Counted from the stretch's first letter, positions 26,576-35,897 are shown. The stretch is DNA of 64,000 nt from Ruegeria arenilitoris (GCF_013030985.1 NZ_WPYP01000013.1:1-64000); one strand, 5' to 3'. Notes: generated by a model not told the origin, from the letters alone. Made by a program: numbers and translations.

Positions 26576-28129
26576 ATGAAGTACGAGTTCAATGATTGCA
26601 CGATTGATACCGATCTTTTTCAGATATCGCGTGGCGGTGTCGCTGGAAGCCTGACGCCGCAAACCCTGCAAATTCTTGAATATCTCATTTCAAACCGGGA
26701 TCGGGTGGTTTTGAAAGATGAACTGGTCGAGCAGGTGTGGCAGGGCCGGTTCATCACTGACGCGACCTTGTCGACCGCGATGAAAGAAGCTCGGCAGGCG
26801 GTTGGCGACACAGGGCGGGATCAGCACACAATCCGAACTGTACACGGCGCAGGGTTCCGCTTTGTCGCGGAAATCGAAATGCCCGTTGCCCACACGCGAA
26901 ATGCGCCGCCGTCTGATGGTATTGTCCTCGCGGTTCTTCCATTCAAAAGTTTGGGCACAAACACCAACGACGCTTTTTTGGCCGAAGGTCTGACAGAAGA
27001 CGCGATCACGAACCTGTCCCGGTTTCGCGAACTTACGCTGCTGTCGCACCGCACAACAGCACAGCTGGCTGCAGAAAAGGTTTCGAACGCGGAAATGTCG
27101 GAACGATATGCCATCACCCACGTGGTCGAAGGCAGCATCAGAAGGTCGCAAAACCAGTTGCGCGTGACTGTGCAAGTAACCGAAGCCAGCGGCGGCAGGC
27201 TGGTTGCGACCGAACAATTCGATCGCGGCGGCGGGCCCGAGAATTTGTTTGAGATTCAGGAAGACATCGCCGCGCTCATTGCTGGCCGTCTTGGCAGCCG
27301 CCACGGATTGATGGCAAAACAGGTCGCCAGATCACTGCCTGTCGGGCGCACGCATTTCTGGGAGACCTATTTTCTCGTCGCGCAGTTTTACGAGTATTAC
27401 AGGTCCTATGATCATTCGATACATGCCGATATCCGGGACAGGCTAAAGGTCGCGCTGGAAAAAGACACCCATTCTTCAGATGGGTGGGCTGCTTATGCCA
27501 TGCTGTTGTTGGAAGAGTACCGCTATCACATCAACCAGCGACCAGATGTCGATGCCTTGGCGCTCGCAACCGAGGCAGCTGGAAGGGCGGTCGAGTGTGA
27601 CGGTTTGAACGCCTTTGCGCAAATGACCCTGGCGCTGACCATTTTCTACCAGATGGATATTGCGAGGTTCAGGGCTGCTGCGGATCGGGCGCTCCAGCTG
27701 AATTCCGGCCATTGCGACGTTCTGGCCGAGATCGGCTCCTGTCACCTGTTTCTGGGCGAATATGATCGTGCGGTCGAACTACTGGACCGGGCGATTGATC
27801 TGAGCCCCGTCCATCCGGGCTGGTATCACTATGCGCGGTGCTGGCTCTATGCATCGCAGGGGTTTACCGAGGCTGCACTGATTGAGATCGAGAAAGTGCC
27901 GATGCCGGATTTCTTCTGGTATCAGGCACATCTGGCATGGCTTCATGGCGAATTGGGCAACACAGAAAAAGCCCAAGCAGCAGCTGCAGTCATGCGGGAA
28001 ATGTTTCCGATCTTCGAAGACGTCGTCTATGAAGAGCTTGCGATGACCGGCATCACCCCGGAACACGGAGAGATGGCTGTTCGAGGATGGCGCAAGGCGG
28101 GGCTTAGAATCCCGGAATATCCGACTTAG
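26576..28129 (+). CDS. Winged-helix/TPR sensor-regulator (CadC-like DNA-binding domain)
   Basis: The start at 26576 (517 residues) begins MKYEFNDCTIDTDLFQISRG, a normal OmpR/PhoB-type winged-helix opening; 26531 is an upstream alternative. Residues about 1-95 are the DNA-binding domain (LTPQTLQILEYLISNRDRVV, TIRTVHGAGFRFVAEIE). A TolB-like segment (VLAVLPFKSLGTNTNDAFLAEGLTEDAI, about 115-230) and TPR repeats (about 300-500) follow. No membrane helix separates the domains, so it is a cytoplasmic regulator and not a true CadC. The TolB-TPR part parallels that of the cyclase at 23056. Its target genes are unknown. Its end overlaps the convergent MFS gene by 26 bases. Confidence 0.82.
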   Translation: MKYEFNDCTIDTDLFQISRGGVAGSLTPQTLQILEYLISNRDRVVLKDELVEQVWQGRFITDATLSTAMKEARQAVGDTGRDQHTIRTVHGAGFRFVAEIEMPVAHTRNAPPSDGIVLAVLPFKSLGTNTNDAFLAEGLTEDAITNLSRFRELTLLSHRTTAQLAAEKVSNAEMSERYAITHVVEGSIRRSQNQLRVTVQVTEASGGRLVATEQFDRGGGPENLFEIQEDIAALIAGRLGSRHGLMAKQVARSLPVGRTHFWETYFLVAQFYEYYRSYDHSIHADIRDRLKVALEKDTHSSDGWAAYAMLLLEEYRYHINQRPDVDALALATEAAGRAVECDGLNAFAQMTLALTIFYQMDIARFRAAADRALQLNSGHCDVLAEIGSCHLFLGEYDRAVELLDRAIDLSPVHPGWYHYARCWLYASQGFTEAALIEIEKVPMPDFFWYQAHLAWLHGELGNTEKAQAAAAVMREMFPIFEDVVYEELAMTGITPEHGEMAVRGWRKAGLRIPEYPT

Positions 28130-29102
28130 GTCGCACGCGCATCAGGGCAGGTAAAGCGATCAAGCCCGAAATGACAACCGCGCTGGCCAAGGCCGGATAG
28201 CCGCCCATGGCAATCGCCAGACTCCCCATTCCGCCACCCATCGCAAACCCCAATAGGTAACGTGCCATGCCCGATGCCGGGGCGTCAGTTCGGTCCAGAT
28301 AAAGCGGGAAAAACAGAAACAGGCCGAATGCGTTGACAAGGATCGTCGCGCCCATCAGCAGTTCGGAACTTGAAAGATAGGTCAGCCCACCTGCAAAGGC
28401 GGCCAGTAACAGGCCAACTATCTGGGCGTGAAGCCTCAGTCGGTCTAGGATGATACCGGCAATAAACGACCCCAGCGCAGAAAGCCACAGGCTCGCCGCC
28501 AGCCAGGCGCTGAGGCTGCCAAGGTCTTGCTCTATCGAAAACACTTCCAGAAAAGCCCAGTAGGCGCCCATGCAGATAAAGAACGGCATCAGACTAAGAT
28601 CCTGTTTCCAGTTGAAGTGCCGAACATTGCGTTTGCCTGGAGGGGGCAGATGCAGCAGAAGCAGGATGGCCTGTATCGCCGCAAGAAGGGCCAACGGAAG
28701 CAGCAATGATATCCCGGTTGCATGGATACCGGCCAACAGAGCGAATGAAGCGACACAGCCGATCGCCATTCCATTGCTGATCATTCGCAATACACTGTCT
28801 ACGCCGGAACTGCGCGACAGAGGCACAGCCAAAACCATGCCCAGCGACGAACCGACGATAGCTGCACCGACAAACAGTATCGCTGTCGAAATGGTCTGCT
28901 CTATCGCAGCAGCGGCAATTCCGATGCACGCAACTGCCCCGGCGACCCGCGGCAAAACATGCCCGGCGACAGTACCAATCACACATCCAATCGCGGCGGT
29001 CAGCAGGACAACGCTGGCCAGCAGGCCGACCACAACTTCGGAACTCCCGCTTTTGGCGGCCAGTTCAGCCAGCCAAATCGGCATCGTGTTCAGAATTGTC
29101 AC
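28104..29102 (-). CDS. MFS-like transporter, N-terminus uncertain
   Basis: The GTG at 29102 gives 332 residues with about ten hydrophobic helices, shorter than the usual 390-420 of MFS proteins. The same frame stays open upstream and encodes more residues (KDGQLTRSFYIALAVTILNT), so the true start may lie near 29150 or the gene has lost its first helix. Recognisable features are only general (glycine-rich helices, PLSRSSGVD loop, FLFFPLYLDR). It overlaps the convergent sensor gene by 26 bases. The substrate is unknown. Confidence 0.62.
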   Translation of the reverse strand: MTILNTMPIWLAELAAKSGSSEVVVGLLASVVLLTAAIGCVIGTVAGHVLPRVAGAVACIGIAAAAIEQTISTAILFVGAAIVGSSLGMVLAVPLSRSSGVDSVLRMISNGMAIGCVASFALLAGIHATGISLLLPLALLAAIQAILLLLHLPPPGKRNVRHFNWKQDLSLMPFFICMGAYWAFLEVFSIEQDLGSLSAWLAASLWLSALGSFIAGIILDRLRLHAQIVGLLLAAFAGGLTYLSSSELLMGATILVNAFGLFLFFPLYLDRTDAPASGMARYLLGFAMGGGMGSLAIAMGGYPALASAVVISGLIALPALMRVRPKSDIPGF

Positions 29103-29543
29103 CGCTAACGCGATATAGAAGGAGCGTGTCAGTTGACCATCCTTGCCCGGCGGGTTTCCTGTCCACTTCGATGTTTGTTTAAATAAACCTGTTGGTCAAC
29201 GCTGCCAAAATGGTAATCGGCAGTCGCTATGCGTGCGGCAGTTATATGCGTGAAACCCCAAAAAGAATATTCCGCCGAGCGTCCGTTCCGAACAATTCGC
29301 AGGGCATTTAGCAAAGTTCTCTATCTGCGACTTCGATTTCAATATCGGACTCAGGTCGTATCAGGCTCATGGTTCTCTCCAGGATCGAACGCGCCGCGCC
29401 ATGATTGCGTCGGTGATGGGATGCCTTCCAAAAGTCTGCTGCGAAGTCGCCCGGCAAGGTGCCACGACTTTGCATCACGAGGTCATCCTGCCTTTGTCCC
29501 GATGGGACCAGAATCCGAAGTTTGCGGAACTCTGAGTTTCAAA
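29103..29543. other. Intergenic, no gene recognised
   Basis: About 440 bases upstream of the MFS-like gene. Open frames on the plus strand have no domains. It may contain the MFS promoter (an AT-rich patch with TTTAAATAAA lies near 29177). Confidence 0.45.
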
Positions 29544-29681
29544 TCATGTAGGCAAAGTCTCCTTTGTCCGGTCAAACTTGGTTCCATCTCGCCAATGCCG
29601 CGTCAGGATGACCGCAATTTTGCGTGCAGTAGCGACCGTCCCCTTTTTGAGCCCATTGCGTTGCACAACCGGGTTCAGGCG
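29544..29681 (-). pseudogene. IS110/IS1111-type transposase C-terminal relic
   Basis: A short minus-strand segment reads NPVVQRNGLKKGTVATARKI followed by AVILTRHWRDGTKF, the C-terminal hallmark of IS110-family transposases (KKATVATARKLAVILHRMWxDGT). Nothing of the DEDD or central domains is present nearby. Probably a remnant of an old insertion just downstream of the ABC permease gene. Confidence 0.55.
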
Positions 29682-29863
29682 CGGAAATTCTATTGGGAAG
29701 AATCGGCGCGCAGGTTGGTCGTCGTGGTTCAGCATCTCCTTGAGGAAAGGCATGCCCGAAAGGATAGGGCCACATGCCATTTCCCGTATTGCATCAAGGA
29801 CTTTAGCGTGTTGATGACATGTTGCTTTTCTCTGACTGTCTGGTTCAATCCACGGGTCAGAAC

Positions 29864-31381
29864 TCATTTCTTTCCCGCCACAATACGGTCAAGGATGAGT
29901 GCGCAGAACAGGATTGCCAGACCTGCCAGTATGCCTTGGCCTGCCGCAGCATATTGCAGCGCTTCCAACACATCCTCGCCCAGACCTTTCGCGCCGATCA
30001 GTGACGCTACAACAACCATTGCCAGCGACATAAGAATGGTCTGGTTAACTCCAGCCATGATCGTTTTGTGCGCCAAAGGCAGATCAACCCGCCACAGCAG
30101 GTAACGCGGCGTGGCACCAAAGGCGAGTGCAGCCTCACGCACTGTTTCAGGCACTTGTTGCAGTCCAAGGACGGTAAAGCGGATTACCGGTGGGCTGCCA
30201 AAAATCATGGTCGCCACAACCCCAGCCGGTTTGCCAGACCCAATGAAGGCAACAACCGGGATAAGGTAGACAAAGGAAGGCATCGATTGCATGAAGTCTA
30301 GAATTGGTCGCACGATTGCAAACGCGCGCGGACGACGTGCACAATAGATACCAAGTGGTATTCCCAGCGTAATCGAGATCAACGCGGCCGCTCCGAGCAG
30401 CGCTATGGTAGTCATTGCCTTTTCCCAGAAGTCCAGCAGTCCGAGATAAGCCAGTGCTGCACCGGTAAAGATCGCAACGCGTGGTCCTGCGGAAAGGAAC
30501 GCCAGCATGATGATCACCAGCGCCACTACCGGCCAGGGGGTGTCGACCAGAACGACTTCGATCCAGTCCAGCAGCGTACGCATTCCATAGGTTAGCCCGT
30601 CGAAAAAGCCGCGCCCGGCTGTTTTGGTCCATTCAAAGACAGCCTGCACGCCGTCCCCGACATTTAGCCTCCAATCCCGGTTAGTCGGGAAAGTCTTCAG
30701 AACAGCCAATGCATCTGGCTGAGCAAACTTGATGGCCGACAATACGACAACTATTAGGGTCAGAGCAGAGGCAACGACCATTCGGGTCCCAGACCATCCA
30801 TGCGCCACACTGGAGTCCGAACGCCAACGCGCAAACTGACCTTCCAGCGTCCAGTTGGCCAACGATGCCGCAAGGAACTTGACCGCCAGTAGCAAGACGA
30901 TCCCGACCGCCAGGTACGCGATGCCGGTGGAGTCTGCGCTCTGGGCAGCTTCCTGCGCTCCAGCCAAGGCACCCTCCAGTGACTCTGCTGCGCGTTTAAG
31001 GGAGTCTAAGGAAGCAGCGCCGGATTGTTCCGCCGCCTCGATCTGCTGTCTACGCAGCGCCAATGTTTGCTCGATCTGATCAGCCCGCTCACGAAACTCC
31101 CGCCCGAGATCGCCGAACAAACCCAAGCCGATTTGAATGTAGGCGAGCGTCTCAAGCACCAGAAAGCCCAAGAACCACGACCAGAGGCCACGTGCCCCGA
31201 ACCAGATCGGGCCGAGAATGGCCGCAGCCTTGTTTAGGGTGAACCGATAACCTGGCGCCTGCATCATGTAGGCAAAGGTTTTCTGATAATAGGCTTGGCT
31301 TTGGCCGACAAAATCGCCGATCAAACCTTCCAGACGGTCGGCGGTTTCGGGTTTGACCTGCTGTGCGTCAACGTGTTTCAT
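29864..31381 (-). CDS. ProW-type ABC permease with a long N-terminal extension
   Basis: The ATG at 31381 gives 505 residues, far longer than usual ProW/OpuAB permeases (about 280-350). The C-terminal 220 residues are the permease core (GLDFWEKAMTTIALLGAAALISITLGIPLGI, then GGLQQVPETVREAALAFGATPRYLLWRVDLPLA-like EAA loop). The N-terminal part has extra membrane segments (about 55-80, 150-180, 200-225) and a charged helical stretch (about 88-145; RADQIEQTLALRRQQIEAAE). It is the last gene of an operon with a ProV-type ATPase and a ProX-type binding protein. Glycine-betaine-like compounds are the likely substrates. Confidence 0.85.
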   Translation of the reverse strand: MKHVDAQQVKPETADRLEGLIGDFVGQSQAYYQKTFAYMMQAPGYRFTLNKAAAILGPIWFGARGLWSWFLGFLVLETLAYIQIGLGLFGDLGREFRERADQIEQTLALRRQQIEAAEQSGAASLDSLKRAAESLEGALAGAQEAAQSADSTGIAYLAVGIVLLLAVKFLAASLANWTLEGQFARWRSDSSVAHGWSGTRMVVASALTLIVVVLSAIKFAQPDALAVLKTFPTNRDWRLNVGDGVQAVFEWTKTAGRGFFDGLTYGMRTLLDWIEVVLVDTPWPVVALVIIMLAFLSAGPRVAIFTGAALAYLGLLDFWEKAMTTIALLGAAALISITLGIPLGIYCARRPRAFAIVRPILDFMQSMPSFVYLIPVVAFIGSGKPAGVVATMIFGSPPVIRFTVLGLQQVPETVREAALAFGATPRYLLWRVDLPLAHKTIMAGVNQTILMSLAMVVVASLIGAKGLGEDVLEALQYAAAGQGILAGLAILFCALILDRIVAGKK

Positions 31382-31391
31382 CGTCGTCCCC

Positions 31392-32441
31392 TTACGCCTG
31401 ACTGTCTTGGATAGCGCGGATGAGCCCCGCACGGTTGATCACCCCTACGGTTTTGCCATCTTGCGTAACCGCCACCACGCCGTGCCCTTCGACGCAGAGA
31501 TTCATCAGATCGGACAAGTCCATATCCGGATGCGCCTCTTTGGCGTCGTCTGGAACCTCGCCGTGACGTGCCTCGAATTCGTCAACCGGCTTCATCACCG
31601 AGTGGGCGAAGATCATGTTGAGCTTGGAGATCCCGGCGACGAAATCGGCAACGTAATCATCGGCCGGGTTCAGTATGATTTCCTCGGGTGTACCAATCTG
31701 AACAATGCGGCCATCCTTCATGATCGCGATGCGGTGACCGATACGGATCGCCTCATCGAGATCGTGCGTGATAAACATCGTAGTCTTGTTGAGCTTGTGG
31801 CTGAGATCCATGAACTGATCCTGCAATTGCTTGCGGATCAGCGGATCGAGGGCCGAGAAGGGCTCGTCCATCAGCAGGATCTCCGGGTCTGCAGCGATGG
31901 CCCGCGCAAGGCCGACACGCTGCTGCATGCCACCGGACAACTCATGGGCGTATTTGTCTTCCCAGCCGTTGAGCTCCACCAACTCAAGAACGCGGTCCGC
32001 CTCTTCCCAACGACGCGCCTTCCCGGTGCCGCGAATTTCCAAGGGCATGGCAACGTTATCGCGCACAGTCCGGTGGGGCATCAGGCCAAAGTTCTGGAAC
32101 ACCATCGCAACGCGGCGGTTGCGCAGATCACGAAGGCCTTCGTCATTCAGACCCATCACATCATCGCCGTCCAGGTAGATATGGCCATCGGTGGGTTCCA
32201 GCAGACGGTTTACGTGGCGCACAAGGGTTGATTTACCGGACCCGGACAGGCCCATGACGCAAAACAGCTCACCGCGCTCAATCTCGAAGCTGGCATCAGC
32301 GACTCCGACAACGCAGTTGAACTGTTCCAGCACGTCGGCCTTGCTCAGTCCTTCACTGTGAATGGCTTTCAGCGCGTCCTGCGCTCGTGCTCCGAACACC
32401 TTCCAAACGCCACGTGCATCGATTGCAATATCTGCCGTCAT
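31392..32441 (-). CDS. ProV/OpuAA-type ABC ATPase with CBS-like tail
   Basis: The ATG at 32441 (349 residues) is preferred to the open frame start at 32564. Walker A (GLSGSGKSTL, about residue 62), signature (LSGGMQQRVGLARA) and Walker B (EILLMDEPFSALDP) are intact. An N-terminal segment (AIHSEGLSKADVLEQFNCVVGVADASFEIERG) is typical of quaternary-amine (QAT) ATPases. The C-terminal 60 residues resemble a single CBS-type repeat (GHGVVAVTQDGKTVGVINRAGLIRAI), which in OpuA-like systems gates transport by ionic strength. It ends ten bases before the permease gene. Confidence 0.9.
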   Translation of the reverse strand: MTADIAIDARGVWKVFGARAQDALKAIHSEGLSKADVLEQFNCVVGVADASFEIERGELFCVMGLSGSGKSTLVRHVNRLLEPTDGHIYLDGDDVMGLNDEGLRDLRNRRVAMVFQNFGLMPHRTVRDNVAMPLEIRGTGKARRWEEADRVLELVELNGWEDKYAHELSGGMQQRVGLARAIAADPEILLMDEPFSALDPLIRKQLQDQFMDLSHKLNKTTMFITHDLDEAIRIGHRIAIMKDGRIVQIGTPEEIILNPADDYVADFVAGISKLNMIFAHSVMKPVDEFEARHGEVPDDAKEAHPDMDLSDLMNLCVEGHGVVAVTQDGKTVGVINRAGLIRAIQDSQA

Positions 32442-32506
32442 ACTGGCCCCACTTTGGTCTAGCTTGCAGATTGTGCCCCCGGAAACCGGCCGGGGGCCAA
32501 TTGGTG

Positions 32507-33478
32507 TCAGTTGGTTTTCAGGCCAAGCCAGCCGTCGACCATATCGCCGTTTGCGGCAATCCACTCGGCGACAACCTCATCCGTGTCGCGTCCCTTGACC
32601 ACGACTTCGTAGGTCAGGCCGCTGAGTTGATCAGCATCCATGTTGATGTTGCTCAGGAAAGAAGCCGCGGCCGGGTTGCGCTGCTCCAAAGACTTGGAAT
32701 GGGCAACAGTTACAGTTTTTACAGGCTCGCCTGTGCTGACATGCGATTTGTTAAACCAATCCGCATCCTGGTCTGGCTGTACCATCTTGTATGTCGCCGC
32801 ATCATGCTCGGGCTCTTCCAGGATCGTCACGTCATAGAGCGCGTGCACGTAATGCGGTGCGTAGCAGTAGAAAGCAGCACCCTTTTTCTGGTCGATCTGA
32901 TCTTTGAGACGCGAATAGAAGACGGTCTCATCCTCGGTGGTGGGCGTCAGGAAAGTTTCGATGCCGTAGTCGCGCACGCGAACCTTGAAGGTGTTGGTTG
33001 AGGCCCAACCCGACGCGCCGACCCAAACTTCGCCCATTCCGTCACCATCCGAGTCAAACAACTCCTGAGCCATTGGCGTAGCCAAATCGTAGATCGATTT
33101 GATGTTGTGATCTTCGACCATGTAGTTCGGAACACAGATTCCTGCGCGGCCCTCATAGTTGCCGGAAGACAGCGCCACGGTGCCTTTCTGATCGACATAT
33201 TCGTCGGTGAACGAGGATTGGTTCGGCAACCAGACATCAGGGTGCACGTCTATGTCGCCGCGCCCGCCGTCCATTGCGGCAAAAATCACGGCGTTGGCAC
33301 CCGGGGCATACCCGACTTCACCGCCCAGGCGTGTTTCGATGACCTGACCGATGACCCGGCTCATGATTTTGGCGCCCGGCCAGCTGGGTTCGCCCACCAT
33401 GACTTTGTCTTGTGCCAACGCCGAAGTAGAACCTAAGGCGAGGGCCAATGTTGCCGTCAGTGTTGTCAGTTTCTTCAT
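32507..33478 (-). CDS. ProX/OpuAC-type periplasmic substrate-binding protein
   Basis: A 323-residue protein with a signal peptide (MKKLTTLTATLALALGSTSA, cleaved after ALA). The mature part contains tryptophans in the contexts typical of quaternary-ammonium cages: GEPSWPGAKIM, DVHPDVWLPNQS and VGASGWASTNTF. It probably binds a betaine or other N-methylated zwitterion. The gene lies 65 bases upstream of the ATPase and 36 bases downstream of a DUF1989-GcvT gene, the first gene of the operon. Confidence 0.88.
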   Translation of the reverse strand: MKKLTTLTATLALALGSTSALAQDKVMVGEPSWPGAKIMSRVIGQVIETRLGGEVGYAPGANAVIFAAMDGGRGDIDVHPDVWLPNQSSFTDEYVDQKGTVALSSGNYEGRAGICVPNYMVEDHNIKSIYDLATPMAQELFDSDGDGMGEVWVGASGWASTNTFKVRVRDYGIETFLTPTTEDETVFYSRLKDQIDQKKGAAFYCYAPHYVHALYDVTILEEPEHDAATYKMVQPDQDADWFNKSHVSTGEPVKTVTVAHSKSLEQRNPAAASFLSNINMDADQLSGLTYEVVVKGRDTDEVVAEWIAANGDMVDGWLGLKTN

Positions 33479-33514
33479 ACCAAATTCTCCCGTTACATTG
33501 TGATGGTTGCGCCA

Positions 33515-35839
33515 TCAGGCGCGCGCCCGCGTGCGTTGCGGGTCTATGAATGGAATGTCCGATACCGTTGCCCCCAGGCGCTTCATTCGCCCGTCGAGTT
33601 GACCAACCTCCAGTTGGGTCCCGTTCTCTGCGTGTTCGACCGACAACCGCGCCATGGCGATCGCGTGTTCCAACATCGGTGAGCGGGTGGCCGAAGTGAC
33701 CACGCCCACCTGCCGTTCGCCTGCAAAAACAGGGGCGCCGTGGGCAGGCACATCATCACAGCCGATCAACAACCCTTTGAGCGCGCGACGCGGCTCTCGC
33801 GCGTTTCTTTCAAGCGCGGCTTTGCCCGTAAAACTGGTTTTGTTGAGATCCACCGCAAAGCCTAGCCCTGCCTCGAACGCGTCAACACCTGGTGCAAACT
33901 CGGCATTTGCCGCGGCCAACCCGGCTTCGATCCGGATGATATCCAGCGCCGCCGAGCCCATAGGAGTGAGCCCAAATTCTTCACCCGCCTCCATAACTGC
34001 GTCCCAGATCGCAATCGCATCGGATTTCGAGCAGAAGATTTCGTAACCCAGTTCTCCGGTATAACCCGAGCGCGAGAGCATGAACGGCGCGCCATCCCGA
34101 TCATTCAACCGCGCAATCGTCACCCCAAACCACTTCAGGTCCTCGAGCGAAGGAACATGTGGTTGAGTGAAGGCGATCTTGCGTAGAAGGTCCCGCGATT
34201 TCGGCCCCTGAATGGCGAGGTTCGGCATAGCGTTCTGCATTGCGTGCACTCGAACCTGCAGGTCCAGATCCGTAGCCAAGGCTTGCAGCGTGCGACCGCT
34301 TTCCTCGGAACCGCAGCACCAGCGGAAAATCTCGGGCGCAAGCCGAAAAAGCGTGCCGTCATCAATGACCGACCCGCTTTCGTCGCACATCAACGTGTAA
34401 GATCCGCGCCAGACCGGCAGTTTTGCGACGTTTCGTGTTGTTGCCTGCTGCAGCAGTTTCTCGGCATCCGGGCCAACAATATCGAATTTACGCAGCCCGC
34501 TCATGTCCTGCACCGTCACCGCTTCGCGACATGCCCAGTATTCACCCAACGTGCCGTGCGCGGGAAAGCTGACCGGCGCCCACAGATCACGTGCAGGCGC
34601 GAATTGTTGGGTCAAAGGGGAAAGCCGGTCATGAAATGCGGATTCCTGACTGATCGACATCGGGGCATCTTCCTTTTCACGATAGGCAACCGCTCGCCGG
34701 ATCGGCGTTTCCGGGCGGTAGATGCGAACATGCACATCCGTCGGGTTCCAGCCATTGATTGGGTCAATGTCGTCCGGACAGGCGGTCGAAACGCAGACCA
34801 GATCCTCCATCGCGCGCATGGCAACATAGTCACCGGGGCGGGAATAGGATTCTTCGGTCAGGATGTGATGCGTCGCCGGATCGATCCACGTGTTCCAGAA
34901 GAAATTGATCGCTGGCCAAGCCGCCCGACGCGCGACACCGTAAGGCGCCAGCGCCTTCGACATGTTGTCGGAACAGTTCACGTGCCCGGGAAAGCCGCGC
35001 TCTTCATAACCTCGGGCAGTGCAGGCCAGTCCGAACGTGTCATGCCGACCACAGGTATCCTGCACCACATTGAGAAGTGGCCGCATCTCACGATCGTAGA
35101 ACTTGTCCAGCAACCCAGGCCCAGGATAGGCCCGTCGCACCATCGACCGCGTCGCAGTCGAGTCGATCGACCACTCGGCACCGCGGTCCAACCCGTCGGA
35201 ACGAAGCGCCATGAAGTCAGAGCACTGCTGCCCTTCCACGTCGATGATTTGAACGAATTCACCGGCTTTCAGCTCGTATGCGATCCCCGTCCCGCGCGGC
35301 ACAGTGAACTCGTCCCGCGTGTCGCCCAAAAGCGGCGGCAGCAAAGGTCCGCTTGAAGCTGCGATCTTATGAGAAACTGCAACACAGCCAGCGCCGGTTC
35401 CTTCAATCAATCCAAAAACAGGAGTTGGCCGGATCAGCCAAACTGTAACCCGCTCGTCAGTGCGCAAGACCAGCGGCTCTGTAGAGGTGATCACCCTGGA
35501 GCGCGGAATTTCTTGTGCCGGATTTCCGCCATTTGCACCAATCCAACCCGTGATTGGTTCGCTGTTGAACTCGTTGCGATCAACTGTTCCGTTTGCCTCT
35601 AAGCCCAGATGAGCGAGCGTCGGCTTTCCGTTGCAAAGTGCAACAACGTCCAGCGGATGAGACTGCGACGTTGCTTCCAAAGATAGCAGGTCACCTGTGT
35701 CCATCTCCACGCGGATCGCTTCGCGCGATCCCAAGACATATTTTCGAACACCGGATGCCTTCGGAAATCCTGGAAATCTGCGTCCCGGGCTAACGAACCC
35801 GGAATTCGAGAACTCGTGTAAGACGGCCGAACCTTGCAT
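33515..35839 (-). CDS. DUF1989-GcvT fusion protein, putative THF-dependent demethylase
   Basis: A 774-residue fusion. Residues about 30-165 are an unassigned region; about 190-375 carry DUF1989 (urea carboxylase-associated; IIDVEGQQCSDFMAL, LNVVQDTCGRHDTFGLAC, SRPGDYVAMRAMEDLVCVST); about 400-765 are an aminomethyltransferase (GcvT) domain (SGLRKFDIVGPDAEKLLQQA, GSVIDDGTLFR, LSRSGYTGELGYEIFC, GLGFAVDL). GcvT-type domains take methyl or methylene groups to tetrahydrofolate; DUF1989 has no firm role. It is first in an operon with a ProXVW-type transporter and is divergent from a LacI regulator, so a role in demethylating the imported compound is inferred. Confidence 0.85.
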   Translation of the reverse strand: MQGSAVLHEFSNSGFVSPGRRFPGFPKASGVRKYVLGSREAIRVEMDTGDLLSLEATSQSHPLDVVALCNGKPTLAHLGLEANGTVDRNEFNSEPITGWIGANGGNPAQEIPRSRVITSTEPLVLRTDERVTVWLIRPTPVFGLIEGTGAGCVAVSHKIAASSGPLLPPLLGDTRDEFTVPRGTGIAYELKAGEFVQIIDVEGQQCSDFMALRSDGLDRGAEWSIDSTATRSMVRRAYPGPGLLDKFYDREMRPLLNVVQDTCGRHDTFGLACTARGYEERGFPGHVNCSDNMSKALAPYGVARRAAWPAINFFWNTWIDPATHHILTEESYSRPGDYVAMRAMEDLVCVSTACPDDIDPINGWNPTDVHVRIYRPETPIRRAVAYREKEDAPMSISQESAFHDRLSPLTQQFAPARDLWAPVSFPAHGTLGEYWACREAVTVQDMSGLRKFDIVGPDAEKLLQQATTRNVAKLPVWRGSYTLMCDESGSVIDDGTLFRLAPEIFRWCCGSEESGRTLQALATDLDLQVRVHAMQNAMPNLAIQGPKSRDLLRKIAFTQPHVPSLEDLKWFGVTIARLNDRDGAPFMLSRSGYTGELGYEIFCSKSDAIAIWDAVMEAGEEFGLTPMGSAALDIIRIEAGLAAANAEFAPGVDAFEAGLGFAVDLNKTSFTGKAALERNAREPRRALKGLLIGCDDVPAHGAPVFAGERQVGVVTSATRSPMLEHAIAMARLSVEHAENGTQLEVGQLDGRMKRLGATVSDIPFIDPQRTRARA

Positions 35840-35860
35840 GTCGTTGTTAGATTCTCAGTT

Positions 35861-35897
35861 ATGAAACTAGTTACAGAGGTTGATGAAACTAGTTACA
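35861..35897. promoter_or_regulatory. Tandem LacI operators
   Basis: Two identical 15-base sequences, ATGAAACTAGTTACA, at 35861-35875 and 35883-35897, start 22 bases apart (two helical turns). Each contains the palindrome AACTAGTT within a near-dyad TGAAACTAGTTACA. They lie between the DUF1989-GcvT start (35839) and the LacI start (35933), where a repressor could control both. Confidence 0.75.

Noticed and set aside
31353-32231. A 292-codon plus-strand open frame
   Set aside because: It is antisense to the ProV-type ATPase, whose Walker and signature motifs are intact.
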